The position numbers and the translations under genes are program-made. From positions 20,016 through 84,015 of the forward strand of contig JAJQGO010000013.1 of assembly GCA_021200415.1 (NCBI GenBank): a stretch of 64,000 nt of DNA, read 5' to 3'. Below are positions 51,927-62,700 of this stretch, piece after piece. The DNA comes from Ruminococcus sp. (GTDB lineage: Bacteria; Bacillota; Clostridia; Oscillospirales; Ruminococcaceae). Within the stretch, counting starts at the first letter, position 1. Every line of letters starts with the position of its first letter. Under the pieces are notes generated by a model that searched no databases, was not told the origin of the DNA, and worked only from the letters and a program-made list of their open reading frames with translations.

Positions 51927-53786
51927 ATGATTATGAAGGAAAAAATTATATCAGGAAAGGATAAGCTTAAAGCTTGGGTTAAACGTCTTAACACGAAACG
52001 TGATCTAAACACGGAAAAATACAAAAAGACCAATATTTGTATTTTGCTTCTTTTTCCGTTTTTCATATGCAGTATGGCTGAAATAAATCAGGGCAAATAT
52101 CTCTCGTCCTATTTTACGTTCCTCTACGAACGTCCGTCAGTCATGCTTTTCAATGTTATTATCGCAGCTTTGATATTCTGTCTGCTTCTCGCTATCATTA
52201 AAAAGGGTTGGATTGCTGTTTTAATCGAAAGCGTCGTTTATATGGCACTCAGCACGACCGAGCTGTTTAAATACGGCACAAACGGAAATCATCTTATTCT
52301 TTCTGACATGAAGCTTGTCAGAAGTGTCAAAAGTCTTACATCTTTTGCGTATATTAAGATAACTCCGCGTCTGATTATATATTTTATTATTGTAATCGCA
52401 TATATTGGCTTAGTATTCTATTTTAATCCAAAGTTCAGGCTTAGACCTATAAAAAGAATTGCAACATCCGTTGCCTGCGTTGTTCCCTGCGTTGCGCTCG
52501 TCATTTCACCGACATTTTCAGAACCGATTTACTCCCTGTTCAATCTCGATACGACAGCTGCTACAAATGCTTTTATTTTAAATGAAAAATTTGAAAACAA
52601 CAGCTTTTTGGCGTTTATAGTTGAAACAGCTACGGAAAGCTTCGAAAACCGGCTTGTTGAGCCTGACGATTACAGTGAGGAAAGCGTCGATACCATCATG
52701 GATGTGGACGTGGACGAAGATGAGGATTTCAACGGCGGCGTTAAGCCGAATGTTATCGTCATTATGAGTGAATCCTATGCCGATTTCCGTGTATTTGATG
52801 AGCTTGACGTTGACGATTCCTACTATGAGGGCTTCGATAATGCCGTGGCTGAGGGCTGCGGAGGCACTACTATAACTCCAACATACGCAAGCTGGACTGT
52901 TCGTTCTGAATTCGAGCTTCTTTTCGGACTTCCCGTGCGCTCCCTGAATGACCCGAATATGCCGCAGAGAGAGCTTGCTGAACGTGAGCAGCCTGCCCTT
53001 GCACAGTATTATAACAGCTGGGGATATGAAACGGTGTACATTCACCCGTTTACAGGCAGCTTCTACAGCAGAGAAAAGGTTTACAGTCAGTTCGGATTTG
53101 ATCAGCTGATTTTCCACACTGACGATGAAAATACTGACTTTACTGTTCCGGTTGAATACTATGGAACTTATGTTGACGATTCAACCGTATATAATCAGAT
53201 TGAACAGCTTATAAATGAAACTGACGATCCGCTTTATATTCACACAACAACTATGCAGAATCACCAGCCCTACGATCAGGGTGATGATCCCGATGATGAG
53301 TTCGGAAATTATTTGCAGTGGATTCAGCATACAAATGAAGGCCTTACAGCATTCCTTGACGATTTGGAGGAAATTGATGAGCCTACACTTGTATTTATGG
53401 TTGGAGATCACTTCCCTTCACTGAGAGGTGATACAAGCGTTTACAATCAGCTTGGTATCAACGGCGACAATTGCAGCGTTCTCTATGAGCAGAAATATCT
53501 CCTTTGGAGCAACTATGATGCCGATTTTTCAAGCGTTCCCGAGGAAAGCGTTTCGTTCTTCTATATGCCGTATGTAATTATGAATATTATTGACGCTCCG
53601 CGTGATGAATTTATTCAGAAGATGAATGATTACATGGAAACTATACCAATATATTCAACAAATTACGATTGCACTGTTCCTCGTGATGATGAATTGGATA
53701 TGCTGACCTACGACAGGGTAATCGGTGATGTGCTGTCACCCTGCCCCATACCGGAGGAAACTCTGAGCGATTCGGAGGAGGACTGA
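51927..53786 (+). CDS. LTA synthase-like sulfatase-fold membrane protein
   Basis: N-terminal TM helices; KPNVIVIMSESYADFRVFDEL; TPTYASWTVRSEFELLFGLP; HTTTMQNHQPY; FMVGDHFPSL. Confidence 0.9.
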   Translation: MIMKEKIISGKDKLKAWVKRLNTKRDLNTEKYKKTNICILLLFPFFICSMAEINQGKYLSSYFTFLYERPSVMLFNVIIAALIFCLLLAIIKKGWIAVLIESVVYMALSTTELFKYGTNGNHLILSDMKLVRSVKSLTSFAYIKITPRLIIYFIIVIAYIGLVFYFNPKFRLRPIKRIATSVACVVPCVALVISPTFSEPIYSLFNLDTTAATNAFILNEKFENNSFLAFIVETATESFENRLVEPDDYSEESVDTIMDVDVDEDEDFNGGVKPNVIVIMSESYADFRVFDELDVDDSYYEGFDNAVAEGCGGTTITPTYASWTVRSEFELLFGLPVRSLNDPNMPQRELAEREQPALAQYYNSWGYETVYIHPFTGSFYSREKVYSQFGFDQLIFHTDDENTDFTVPVEYYGTYVDDSTVYNQIEQLINETDDPLYIHTTTMQNHQPYDQGDDPDDEFGNYLQWIQHTNEGLTAFLDDLEEIDEPTLVFMVGDHFPSLRGDTSVYNQLGINGDNCSVLYEQKYLLWSNYDADFSSVPEESVSFFYMPYVIMNIIDAPRDEFIQKMNDYMETIPIYSTNYDCTVPRDDELDMLTYDRVIGDVLSPCPIPEETLSDSEED

Positions 53787-53795
53787 TTCTGCGTC

Positions 53796-54191
53796 ATGAA
53801 GACATTCAACATCGGAGCCAAGGGCAGTGCGGAGCTTTTCGTTGATGATTCGTCATTAGCTGTAAACGTCGGCAGCGGAAGTCTCGAGGTTCTGGCAACG
53901 CCGACTATGACAATGCTCATGGAAAAAGCCGCCTGCGGCTGCATTGCTCCATACCTCGAAGGCGATGAAACAACTGTCGGAACGGAGCTTTCCATAAAAC
54001 ATATATCGCCGACTCCCGCAGGTATGAATGTTACCGCTGAAGCTGAGGTCACCGAGATAAACGGAAGAGAAATCGTTTTCAAGGTTTCGGCTTATGACGA
54101 TTCAGGTCTGATTGGCAGCGGAGTTCACAAGAGATTTGTGGTTTTCGGCAATAGGTTTATGGCAAAGGCAGCAGCAAAATTAAACAAATAA
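53796..54191 (+). CDS. hotdog-fold thioesterase (FlK-like)
   Basis: LATPTMTMLMEKAACGCIAPYLEGDETTVGTELSIKHISPTPAGMNVTAEAEV. Confidence 0.85.
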   Translation: MKTFNIGAKGSAELFVDDSSLAVNVGSGSLEVLATPTMTMLMEKAACGCIAPYLEGDETTVGTELSIKHISPTPAGMNVTAEAEVTEINGREIVFKVSAYDDSGLIGSGVHKRFVVFGNRFMAKAAAKLNK

Positions 54192-54192
54192 A

Positions 54193-54226
54193 ACAAGGCT
54201 TGAATCTACTGGATTCAAGCCTTATT
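54193..54226. terminator. bidirectional terminator between convergent genes
   Basis: AAGGCTTGAATC-tactg-GATTCAAGCCTT with A/T-rich flanks. Confidence 0.75.
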
Positions 54227-54229
54227 ATT

Positions 54230-56035
54230 TTACTCTGTATCAAGCTTAATGCCGAGGACATTAAGACTTTCGTCATCAACAGCTGACGGACACTCCGACA
54301 TAAGCTCACTTGCATTCTGAACCTTCGGGAAGGCTGTTACGTCACGCAGATTGTCTGCTTTGCACATAATCATTGCAAGTCGGTCAATGCCGATTCCCAT
54401 ACCTCCATGGGGCGGTGCGCCATAGCGATACGCATCAACAAGGAATCCGAATTTCGCCTGAATTTCCTCATCGGTCATTCCAAGTGCCTCGAACATTTTT
54501 TGCTGAAGCTCATAATCGGTAATTCTCATTGAACCGCTTGAAAGCTCCGTTCCGTTAAGAACCAGATCCCATGCCTTCGCACGCACGTTTGCAGGGTCGG
54601 TATCGAGATACTCCAGACACTCCTCCATCGGCATTGTAAAGGGATGATGCGCCGCAACCCATGTTTCACTGTCCTCATCGTATTCAAAGAAGGGCATTTC
54701 CGTAATCCACAGGAAATTGTACGTATCTTCGGGAATTATATCCAGTCGCTTTGCCGCAATAAGTCTGAGCGCGCCAAGCACGGAAAGAACTGTTTTATTT
54801 TTGTCGGCGCATATCAGCACGAGATCTCCCTGCTGCGCGTCAACGGCTGAGCAAATTCTCTCGAGGTCACCCTCTCCAAGAAATTTTTTAAACGAACAGT
54901 TAGGTTCGTCAGCCCAGCGGATATATGCAAGTCCCTTTGCTCCAATACCCTTGGCATGGTCTGTGAGCTTGTCAATTTCTTTTCTCGTGTACGTTGAAGC
55001 GCCGTTCTTTACGTTAATTGCACGTACCGAACCGCCGTTTTCCAAAGCATTTCTGAAAACAACAAAGTCAATATCCCTGACCGTTTCAGATATGTCCTGA
55101 ATTTCCATGCCGAATCTTGTATCCGGTTTGTCTGAACCATAACGATTCATTGCATCGGCAAATGTCAGCTTTGGCAGAGGCAGCGGAATATCAACTCCAA
55201 GAATCTCCTTGAAAAGACGCTGAACGAAGCCTTCAATGCACATCTGAATATCCTCCGCGTCAACAAAGGACATTTCAAGGTCTATCTGTGTAAATTCAGG
55301 CTGCCTGTCGGCACGAAGATCCTCGTCACGGAAGCATCTCGCAAGCTGAATATAACGGTCGAATCCTGCAATCATGAGCAGCTGCTTATAAATCTGCGGT
55401 GACTGGGGAAGCGCATAGAACTTTCCCTTATGCACTCTTGACGGAATAAGATAATCCCTTGCGCCCTCCGGCGTGGACTTCATCATCATAGGTGTTTCAA
55501 TTTCAATAAAATTATTTTCGTAGAAATATTCCCTCGCAACTCTTGCGATTTCATGACGCATAATAATATTCCGCTGCAAAGGCTCACGCCTTAAATCGAG
55601 GTAGCGATATTTCAGACGAAGCTCCTCATTCACCTTTGTTTCGTTGGTTATTTCAAATGGAGGCGTCTGCGCCTTTGAAAGAATTCTCAGGTCGGTAACG
55701 GCAATTTCCACCTGACCTGTTTTCAGCTTATTGTTAACGCTTTCACGCTGCTGAACCATTCCCTTTGCCATAAGAACATACTCGCTTTTGCAGCCGGACG
55801 CCTTTTCAAAGACCTCACGATCCGTTTCATCGTTAAATGTCAGCTGAACCACACCTGTTCTATCTCTGAGAACTATAAAAATCAGACTGCCCTTGTCGCG
55901 GATTTTGTCAACAAATCCGCCAACAACAACCTCCTTGCCTGCCTCTGTAACCTCTCCACAGTAACAGGTACGTCTTAAACCTTTCATGCTATCAGCCATT
56001 TTCTTTATTCTCCTTGCCATTATTATTTTCCGCAA
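54230..56035 (-). CDS. aspS: aspartate--tRNA ligase
   Basis: RYLDLRREPLQRNIIMRHE, FIEIETPMMMKSTPEGARDYLIPSR, GAPPHGGMGIGIDRLAM. Confidence 0.96.
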   Translation of the reverse strand: MRKIIMARRIKKMADSMKGLRRTCYCGEVTEAGKEVVVGGFVDKIRDKGSLIFIVLRDRTGVVQLTFNDETDREVFEKASGCKSEYVLMAKGMVQQRESVNNKLKTGQVEIAVTDLRILSKAQTPPFEITNETKVNEELRLKYRYLDLRREPLQRNIIMRHEIARVAREYFYENNFIEIETPMMMKSTPEGARDYLIPSRVHKGKFYALPQSPQIYKQLLMIAGFDRYIQLARCFRDEDLRADRQPEFTQIDLEMSFVDAEDIQMCIEGFVQRLFKEILGVDIPLPLPKLTFADAMNRYGSDKPDTRFGMEIQDISETVRDIDFVVFRNALENGGSVRAINVKNGASTYTRKEIDKLTDHAKGIGAKGLAYIRWADEPNCSFKKFLGEGDLERICSAVDAQQGDLVLICADKNKTVLSVLGALRLIAAKRLDIIPEDTYNFLWITEMPFFEYDEDSETWVAAHHPFTMPMEECLEYLDTDPANVRAKAWDLVLNGTELSSGSMRITDYELQQKMFEALGMTDEEIQAKFGFLVDAYRYGAPPHGGMGIGIDRLAMIMCKADNLRDVTAFPKVQNASELMSECPSAVDDESLNVLGIKLDTE

Positions 56036-57341
56036 GTGGATTTATTTCATCCTCCAAGCTGTCAATAATTTTGCTGATGTAGACAGAATCAACATCATCT
56101 GTAAATTTATCGCCCAAGCTAATGACAGTTTCCTCACCGGTTTCCATATTCTTGAGCTTAGCCTTGTTTTCCGCAAGCTCATTATCGCCGATTACAATGG
56201 TATAAAGCGACTCAATTTTGTTTGCGTATTTCATCTGCGCCTTAAGTCCTCTGCCAACTAAATCGTACTCTGCGCAATATCCGCATTCCCGCAGGTTGCG
56301 TGCCATAACCATAGCCTTTTCAAGTGCGGCATCGCCCATTGTGGCAATGTAAATATCACAGCTCTTTGAGTCGAGAAAATCCAGACCCTGTTTTTCCATA
56401 GTTATGAGAAGGCGCTCAATTCCCATGGCAAAGCCCAGCGCAGGCGTATGCTGACCGCCAAGCTGCTCGATAAGTCCGTCATATCTGCCACCGCCGCAGA
56501 CAGTTCCCTGTGCGCCGATTTCGGTTGTGACGAACTCGAAAACAGTTTTTGTATAATAATCAAGTCCACGAACGATTTTGGGATTGACCTTGTACTCGAT
56601 TCCAAGATTCGTTAAATATGTTTTGAGCTTTTCAAAGTGTTCGCTGCACTCATCGCAAAGATAGTCGAGAATCAGAGGAGCGTCCTTTGCAATTTCGCTG
56701 CATATGGGACTTTTGCAGTCAAGGATTCGCATAGGATTCTTGACAAGTCTTGATTGGCAGGTTTCGCAAAGCTCGTCCCTGCGATTTTCAAAATATGCAC
56801 GCAGAGCCTTATGATATTTTTCACGGCATACGGGACAGCCGATTGAATTTATATACAGCTCGATATTTTTTAAGCCGAGCTTATCAAGGATTCTCTTAGC
56901 CAGTGAGATAACCTCAGCGTCTGCGCATGGCGAAGCACTGCCTGCCATTTCGAGTCCGAACTGATGAAATTCACGAAGTCTGCCTGCCTGAGGGCGCTCG
57001 TGACGGAAGCACGAAAGCAAATAGAACACCTTCTGGGGCATTGCCTCATTCAGAAGTCCGTTTTGCAGCATAGCACGAATTGTACCTGCCGTTCCCTCGG
57101 GGCGGAGCGTAAATTTCGTTTCCTTTGCCATAACCGTGTACATTTCCTTTTGTACAACGTCGGTTGTTTCGCCGACGGAGCGCAGAAAGAGGTCGGTATT
57201 TTCAAATGTCGGTATTCTTATTTCCTTGAATCCGAAGCATTCGGCGGTTTCCTTCGCCACCTTTTCAACCGTATACCATTTATGTATATTCTTTGGCAGA
57301 ATATCCTCAGTACCGTTTGGACGCTTTATATTTATTGCCAT
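55992..57341 (-). CDS. hisS: histidine--tRNA ligase
   Basis: Start refined to 57341 (MAINIKRPNGTEDILPKN); FTLRPEGTAGTIRAML, GLDYYTKTVFE, GGGRYDGL. Confidence 0.96.
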   Translation of the reverse strand: MAINIKRPNGTEDILPKNIHKWYTVEKVAKETAECFGFKEIRIPTFENTDLFLRSVGETTDVVQKEMYTVMAKETKFTLRPEGTAGTIRAMLQNGLLNEAMPQKVFYLLSCFRHERPQAGRLREFHQFGLEMAGSASPCADAEVISLAKRILDKLGLKNIELYINSIGCPVCREKYHKALRAYFENRRDELCETCQSRLVKNPMRILDCKSPICSEIAKDAPLILDYLCDECSEHFEKLKTYLTNLGIEYKVNPKIVRGLDYYTKTVFEFVTTEIGAQGTVCGGGRYDGLIEQLGGQHTPALGFAMGIERLLITMEKQGLDFLDSKSCDIYIATMGDAALEKAMVMARNLRECGYCAEYDLVGRGLKAQMKYANKIESLYTIVIGDNELAENKAKLKNMETGEETVISLGDKFTDDVDSVYISKIIDSLEDEINPLAENNNGKENKENG

Positions 57342-57374
57342 AAAATTCAGCCTTTCTGTGGATAAAAACATGAA

Positions 57375-57397
57375 AATTGTCCCTGAAAGGGACAATT
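57375..57397. terminator. perfect 10-bp stem hairpin between mgsA and hisS
   Basis: AATTGTCCCT-gaa-AGGGACAATT. Confidence 0.6.
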
Positions 57398-57482
57398 AAG
57401 TGGGCATCACGCAAACGCTGTGAGGCAGGCGCAGCTTGCCCGACAATCACAGGTTGTGCAGTCCTTGTGCGGAAAATTCTTG
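57396..57482. repeat. possible decayed member of the TTAAGGCA inverted-repeat family
   Basis: TTAAGtggGCATCACGCA at one end, TTGTGCGGaaaattcTTGA at the other; sits at the mgsA 3' end. Confidence 0.3.
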
Positions 57483-57483
57483 A

Positions 57484-57885
57484 TTATATGCTGGGATTTC
57501 CGATTTCACGCCAATCGAGATCGCCTCGTTCAAGTGCAAGAATCAATGCTTCAGCTGTTGCGATATTTGTAGCAACGGGCACGTTATGAACGTCGCACAA
57601 TCTTAAAAGATCCATATCCTGAACATCGCTGTTCTTAGGATGAATCGGATCTCTGAAAAACAGAAGCACGTCCACCTCATTGCATGACAGCATTGCAGAT
57701 ATTTGCTCTGCGCCGCCGCGTCCGCTGAGGTATCTTTTTATGGGCAAACCTGTTGCTTCGCCCACCTGTTTTCCGGTTGTGCTTGTTGCTATAATCGAAT
57801 GCTTGGACAGAATTCCGCAGTACGCGCTGCAGAACTGAAGCATAAGTTCTTTTTTTGCGTCATGTGCTATAATTGCAATTGTCAT
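57484..57885 (-). CDS. mgsA: methylglyoxal synthase
   Basis: IAIIAHDAKKELMLQFC, TGKQVGEATGLPIKRYLSGRGGAEQISAML, FFRDPIHPKNSDVQDMDLLRLCDVHNVPVATNIATAE. Confidence 0.96.
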   Translation of the reverse strand: MTIAIIAHDAKKELMLQFCSAYCGILSKHSIIATSTTGKQVGEATGLPIKRYLSGRGGAEQISAMLSCNEVDVLLFFRDPIHPKNSDVQDMDLLRLCDVHNVPVATNIATAEALILALERGDLDWREIGNPSI

Positions 57886-58041
57886 GATTAATTCCTTCCC
57901 ACCGCTAAGCGATTAATTCATTTTATTTTTATATATATTCATATCAGATTCAAAAGCATATGCATTTGGGATTGTTATTTATTGCTCCAAAAAATAGCAT
58001 AATCAATGCCACGGATTATATACAATATGCCTATAGATATT

Positions 58042-58069
58042 ATTATACCATAAAAATACGTTTTGTCAA
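58042..58069 (-). promoter_or_regulatory. sigmaA-type promoter of mgsA (TTGACA-N16-TATAAT)
   Basis: Minus strand TTGACAAAACGTATTTTTATGGTATAAT. Confidence 0.65.
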
Positions 58070-58137
58070 AGAAGAATTTGGTGAAAAACACAATATTGTG
58101 TATTTTAGTACGTTTCACCATGTACTTATTGTGCATT

Positions 58138-58647
58138 TTAAACAACAATTTCACTCAAACTGCTCAATATATTATTAACTGTTTTTTCTATGCTGCAATC
58201 ATTTTCATCAATTATAACATCGGCGTATTTTTCATACAGGGGCGCTCGCTCATTGTAAAGCTCCGCCAGAGTTTGTCCCGCACGGATAACAACTCCACGA
58301 TTCTGAATGTCGCTGAGCCTCTTTTCAAGCTTGTCATAATCCAATTTGAGATAAATAATTTTACCGTTTTCAGCAAGATGATTCATAGCTTCAACGCCGT
58401 ACACAACACTTCCGCCTGTTGCAATGACGCTTTTCGCAGCATTTATATGGCTGACAATTTTGTTTTCTTTTTTAACGAATCCGTCAACGCCCTCAGAATT
58501 GATTATATCTTTGAGCAAACAATCTTCCTTGTCCTGAATCACAAGGTCAGTGTCAATGAATTTATATCCTAAAATTTTAGCTAAAATAACTCCGACAGTG
58601 CTTTTTCCAACGCCGGGCATTCCAATTAAAACAATATTTTGCTTCAT
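58138..58647 (-). CDS. aroK: shikimate kinase
   Basis: NIVLIGMPGVGKSTVGVILAKILGYKFIDTDLVIQ, VIATGGSVVYGVEAM. Confidence 0.93.
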   Translation of the reverse strand: MKQNIVLIGMPGVGKSTVGVILAKILGYKFIDTDLVIQDKEDCLLKDIINSEGVDGFVKKENKIVSHINAAKSVIATGGSVVYGVEAMNHLAENGKIIYLKLDYDKLEKRLSDIQNRGVVIRAGQTLAELYNERAPLYEKYADVIIDENDCSIEKTVNNILSSLSEIVV

Positions 58648-58708
58648 TTTATCAGCTCCTCTTACTGCAATTTTATATCATTTCGCACAAAAAGTCAATG
58701 ACAGATTT

Positions 58709-59653
58709 TCATTTTTCCACATATTTTTTACCCTGCCATGAGCCTCTGCAAGCCTGAAGCTTATCGATTCCCCCAAGAACGGAAATTTTGTCAGTTGTCC
58801 AAAGCGGCGCAATAAGCTTCGATTTGTCCCCGTCACCGGTTATTCGCTCAATTACAGCCTCAGGAGAAAATAATTCCAGTTGACGTACAACAATATCTAT
58901 GTACTCGTCTTTTGTAAGCGGCTTAAACGAACTGGATTCATAAATTTTCGCAAGCGGCGTACCATTGATAATATGAAGCATTTGAATTTTTACGGCATCT
59001 GGCTTCATAAGCGAAGCCTGACGTGCCGTTTCAATCATCATTTCAGGAGTTTCCTGCGGCAGACCATTTATAATGTGCAGACAGGTTCGTATTCCCGTGG
59101 ATTTCAGCCGATTGTACCCATCAAGAAATTCCGCATGAGTACAGCAGCGGTTAATATAATTGATCGTTTCATCATGAACACTTTGCAGTCCAAGCTCCAC
59201 CGTGAGATTCGTTTTGCCGTTAAGCTCCGTGAGAAGGTCGAGAACGTCCTCCGAAAGGCAATCTGCCCGAGTCCCGATTGAAATGCCGCAGACGTGCTCG
59301 TTTTCGAGAACCGTTTCATAAAGCCTTCTGAGCTGATCAACAGGTGCATATGTATTCGTATTTGCCTGAAAATAGGCAATTACTCGGATTTCGCCGCTGC
59401 TTTTGCAAGAGATGCGTTCAATTTCCGCATTAAGCTGGCTTCGTATGTCAAGATTGCCCTTCGTGAAATATCCGCTGCCGGAATCGCAGAAAATGCACCC
59501 ACCATGACCCTTTTTTCCGTCAATATTCGGGCAGGTGAAGCCGCAGTCAAGCACAGCTTTGTACACCTTTCCGCCATATTTATTTTTATTGTAATAGCTG
59601 AGCGTATGATACCTTTTATTGTCACTTGAGTATACAAATGGATTGTCTTTCAT
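58709..59653 (-). CDS. TIGR01212-type radical SAM protein (YhcC-like)
   Basis: VYKAVLDCGFTCPNIDGKKGHGGCIFCDSGSGYF; VELGLQSVHDETINYINRCC. Confidence 0.92.
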   Translation of the reverse strand: MKDNPFVYSSDNKRYHTLSYYNKNKYGGKVYKAVLDCGFTCPNIDGKKGHGGCIFCDSGSGYFTKGNLDIRSQLNAEIERISCKSSGEIRVIAYFQANTNTYAPVDQLRRLYETVLENEHVCGISIGTRADCLSEDVLDLLTELNGKTNLTVELGLQSVHDETINYINRCCTHAEFLDGYNRLKSTGIRTCLHIINGLPQETPEMMIETARQASLMKPDAVKIQMLHIINGTPLAKIYESSSFKPLTKDEYIDIVVRQLELFSPEAVIERITGDGDKSKLIAPLWTTDKISVLGGIDKLQACRGSWQGKKYVEK

Positions 59654-59689
59654 TGCCTATATTGCTCCTTTAATTTGCTTTTCAAATTG

Positions 59690-59720
59690 AAAACAGCTCC
59701 GTATATAACGAAGCTGTTTT
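59690..59720 (-). terminator. terminator hairpin downstream of the PL11 gene
   Basis: AAAACAGCT...AGCTGTTTT. Confidence 0.6.
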
Positions 59721-59749
59721 AAGAGAGAGGGTTGAAAATATCAAGATGA

Positions 59750-62700
59750 TTATGATTCAGGAAGCTCTGTAATCACCTGTGAAAGCAGCCTTTGAATTGC
59801 AAGAGCATCATTGCCGCTTACTCCATCGCCGTTCTGGTTTACGTCAGCGTTGAGAAGTCCCTGTGCCGTAAGAGGATATTTATCAGAATTGTTTACGTAG
59901 CTCATAACAGCTGTTGCGTCCGCAACATCAACGTCACCGTCAACATCCACATCGCCCCAGAGTGTAACTGTAGGTGTCTCTGTTGTTACAGTTGGTGCTT
60001 CTGTAGTCGTAGTTGTCGTAGTAGTTGTGGTAGTAGTCGCGGTTGTAGTCGTTGTGGTCGTTGTAACCTCTGGAAGCTCATAATCCACTTCCTCGATAAT
60101 CCACTTCTGACTGTCGTTTCCATTGAGCGTCCACTGGAGAATATTTGCTCCGCTTGTGGTTGAGTCGGACTCTACCGCAACTGCCGAAAGGTCACGAGAT
60201 GCTCTTGTTACAATTGTGTACGTGCCGTCCTCATTGTCAACAAATTTAAAATATTGACTGCTATAGCCGTTTTTCTCGTTGATGTCCACGTTAACTCCGT
60301 CTGAACCGTTTCCGTTGACGTTGAGAAGCCACGTTTCGCCGTCCCCAAGAGCAGAGTAAACGTAATAATATCCCCAGTTGATATATTTAACGTGCCATAC
60401 ATTGTGGGACGCAGGACCATATGCTCCCCACTGCTGAACGTTCGTTCCGTTAGCTTCGGTCGCACCTTCAATTTCAAGGTACATTCCGCTGTTCACATTT
60501 TTGAACATATAGCATTTCGATTCGTCAAGCGTTATGCCATCCTTGATTGTGATTTTCTCCGCAATCCATTTCTGACAATCGTTTCCATTTATTTCATACT
60601 GCTGAACATTTGCGCCAACGGACGTATCCGCGTTCGCAACCTCAACGCAGCTTTCATCGTCAGTCATTTTAGTTGTAATTGTGTACGTTCCATCACCGTT
60701 GTCTACAAATTTGAACAGCTGCGCATCACTTTGCGTATCGCTCCAAATGCCTATATTTGTACCGTTTGCGGTGTTGCCATAGTAGAGGTCAAGGTAATAC
60801 GTCTTGCCGTCACCTGTACATGAACGAACGTAATAGTACCCGCTGCCTGCGCTGACAAGCTTCCATGTATTTGCTGTTGTTTCGCCTTCTTCGCCCTGCT
60901 GAACATTCGTGCCGTCCGCCCCGACACCATCAGCTACTTCGAGATAAAGTCCGCTGTTCACGTTCTTGAACATATACTTGTTTGTCGTATCCATAACTGC
61001 GCCTGTCTTGGTTGAACGTACAGCAGTTCCGTTTATAGTAACTGCCGGTCTTTCAGGCAAATCCTCGTCCGAGCCGAGATAGAAGCTTGTATGGGGAGGC
61101 TGGTTATATGCAACATTCTGTCCTGCAACCTGTGTGCGATATTGAATATCGTGCATGAGGGTAGTTATACGATATTCGGTATCATATGTTGTTGTGTAGA
61201 TTCTGACTGACTGTCCGTCAGCGGCTCTTACAATAAGCTCCTCGCGCCAGTCGCCGAAAATATCAGCCGAAAGGCAGGGCGTTCCCTTAGTCGTATTGCA
61301 GGTGTAGTAGCCGTCAGTTGAAAGCAGTGTTGTAAGAGTTCCGTTCTCCTGCATTTTGGTGATTGTTGCAGGCGAATCGGTATATCCGTCGAGAATTTCA
61401 CGTTCAAGGTCGCCGTCCCAGTAGCTGAAGAAGTTTATCGCAGGTCTGTTGCATGAGAGAAGATTGCCCGAACCGTCATAAACATCGTAGTTCAGTCCCC
61501 AGAATTCTGCGCCGTCATTACCTGACCAGACGTTGTCAGCTGCGCATCGTCCTGTATCGCTTGAGCCGTCATAATGGAAGATAACGCTTCCGTCAGAGGC
61601 GTCAAGAAGTGTAACGCCATAGGGGCTGTCCTCATGGCAAATCCAAAGCTCAAGTCCATCTCTGTCGGGGAGCAAATCTCCGAGATGCATAGCGTCGCCG
61701 TGTCCCTTGTTGTAGCACCACAGAACTGAGCCGTCGTCGTCAAGACAGGTTGAGCCGAGTACAAGCTCCTGTTTGCCGTCATCGTCAACATCGGCAGGCA
61801 TACAGTTATGATTTCCGTCACCGTAGCCTTCGGCTGAGGAGGAATTTCCCGTATCAAAGAGCCACAGCTTGACAAGCTTTTTATTCTCAACCGCATATGC
61901 GCAGGCTGTCATTCTTGTGTAATAGCCTCTTACCGTTACTGCACAGGGATGAACTCCGTCAAGATAGACAACTGCGCCGAGGAAACGGTCAACACGATTT
62001 CCGTAGCTGTCGCCCCAGCTTGAAACCGTACCTCTTCCCGGTTCGTAGTCAACTGTATCAAGAGCTGCACCTGTCAGACCGTCAAAAAGTGTGTAATACT
62101 CATTTCCCGAAAGGATATAGCCTTTTGAGTTGCGGTAATCTGCTGTTGCGTCACCGATAACAACTCCCGTACCGTCAATAGTTCCGTCAGCTGTTTTGCA
62201 GGTCATTTCAGCGTATCCGTCACAGTCAAAATCAGCTACAAGGAACTGTGTGTAATGCGCGCCCGCACGGATATTGCAGCCCAGATCAATGCGCCACAGC
62301 TTTGTTCCGTCAAGCTTATAGCAGTCAATATAAACATTGCCTGTTGTGCCCGACTGGGAGTTGTCCTTGGAATTTGAGGGATCCCATTTAACGAAAAGCT
62401 CATATGTGCCGTCACCGTCAACATCTCCCACAGAGCAGTCGTTCGGACTGTATGTACATGATGAGGACGTAGGCTGATCAAGCTGAACGTCAAAATAGCT
62501 GTTGCCGGAAATCATGGTACAGGTATCGGACGATGTAACAATGCCGTCCACAACTGTATCAACACGATATGTCGATGAAGCCGATCCGCTTGCGTCAAGA
62601 TAGCACGTTGCCTCGCCCGCGTTGCTTGTGTAGATTAACGTATCATTGCGATAGAGCTTGAATACCGCATAATCGTTGTCATCTGCGAGAAAACGCCAGC

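Noticed and set aside
51927-54191. LTA-synthase plus thioesterase as a novel pathway
   Set aside because: Individual families are recognisable and adjacency alone does not support a new system.
60003-60066. Trinucleotide-like repeat as a regulatory element
   Set aside because: Encodes the poly-Thr linker before the dockerin; typical for secreted CAZymes.
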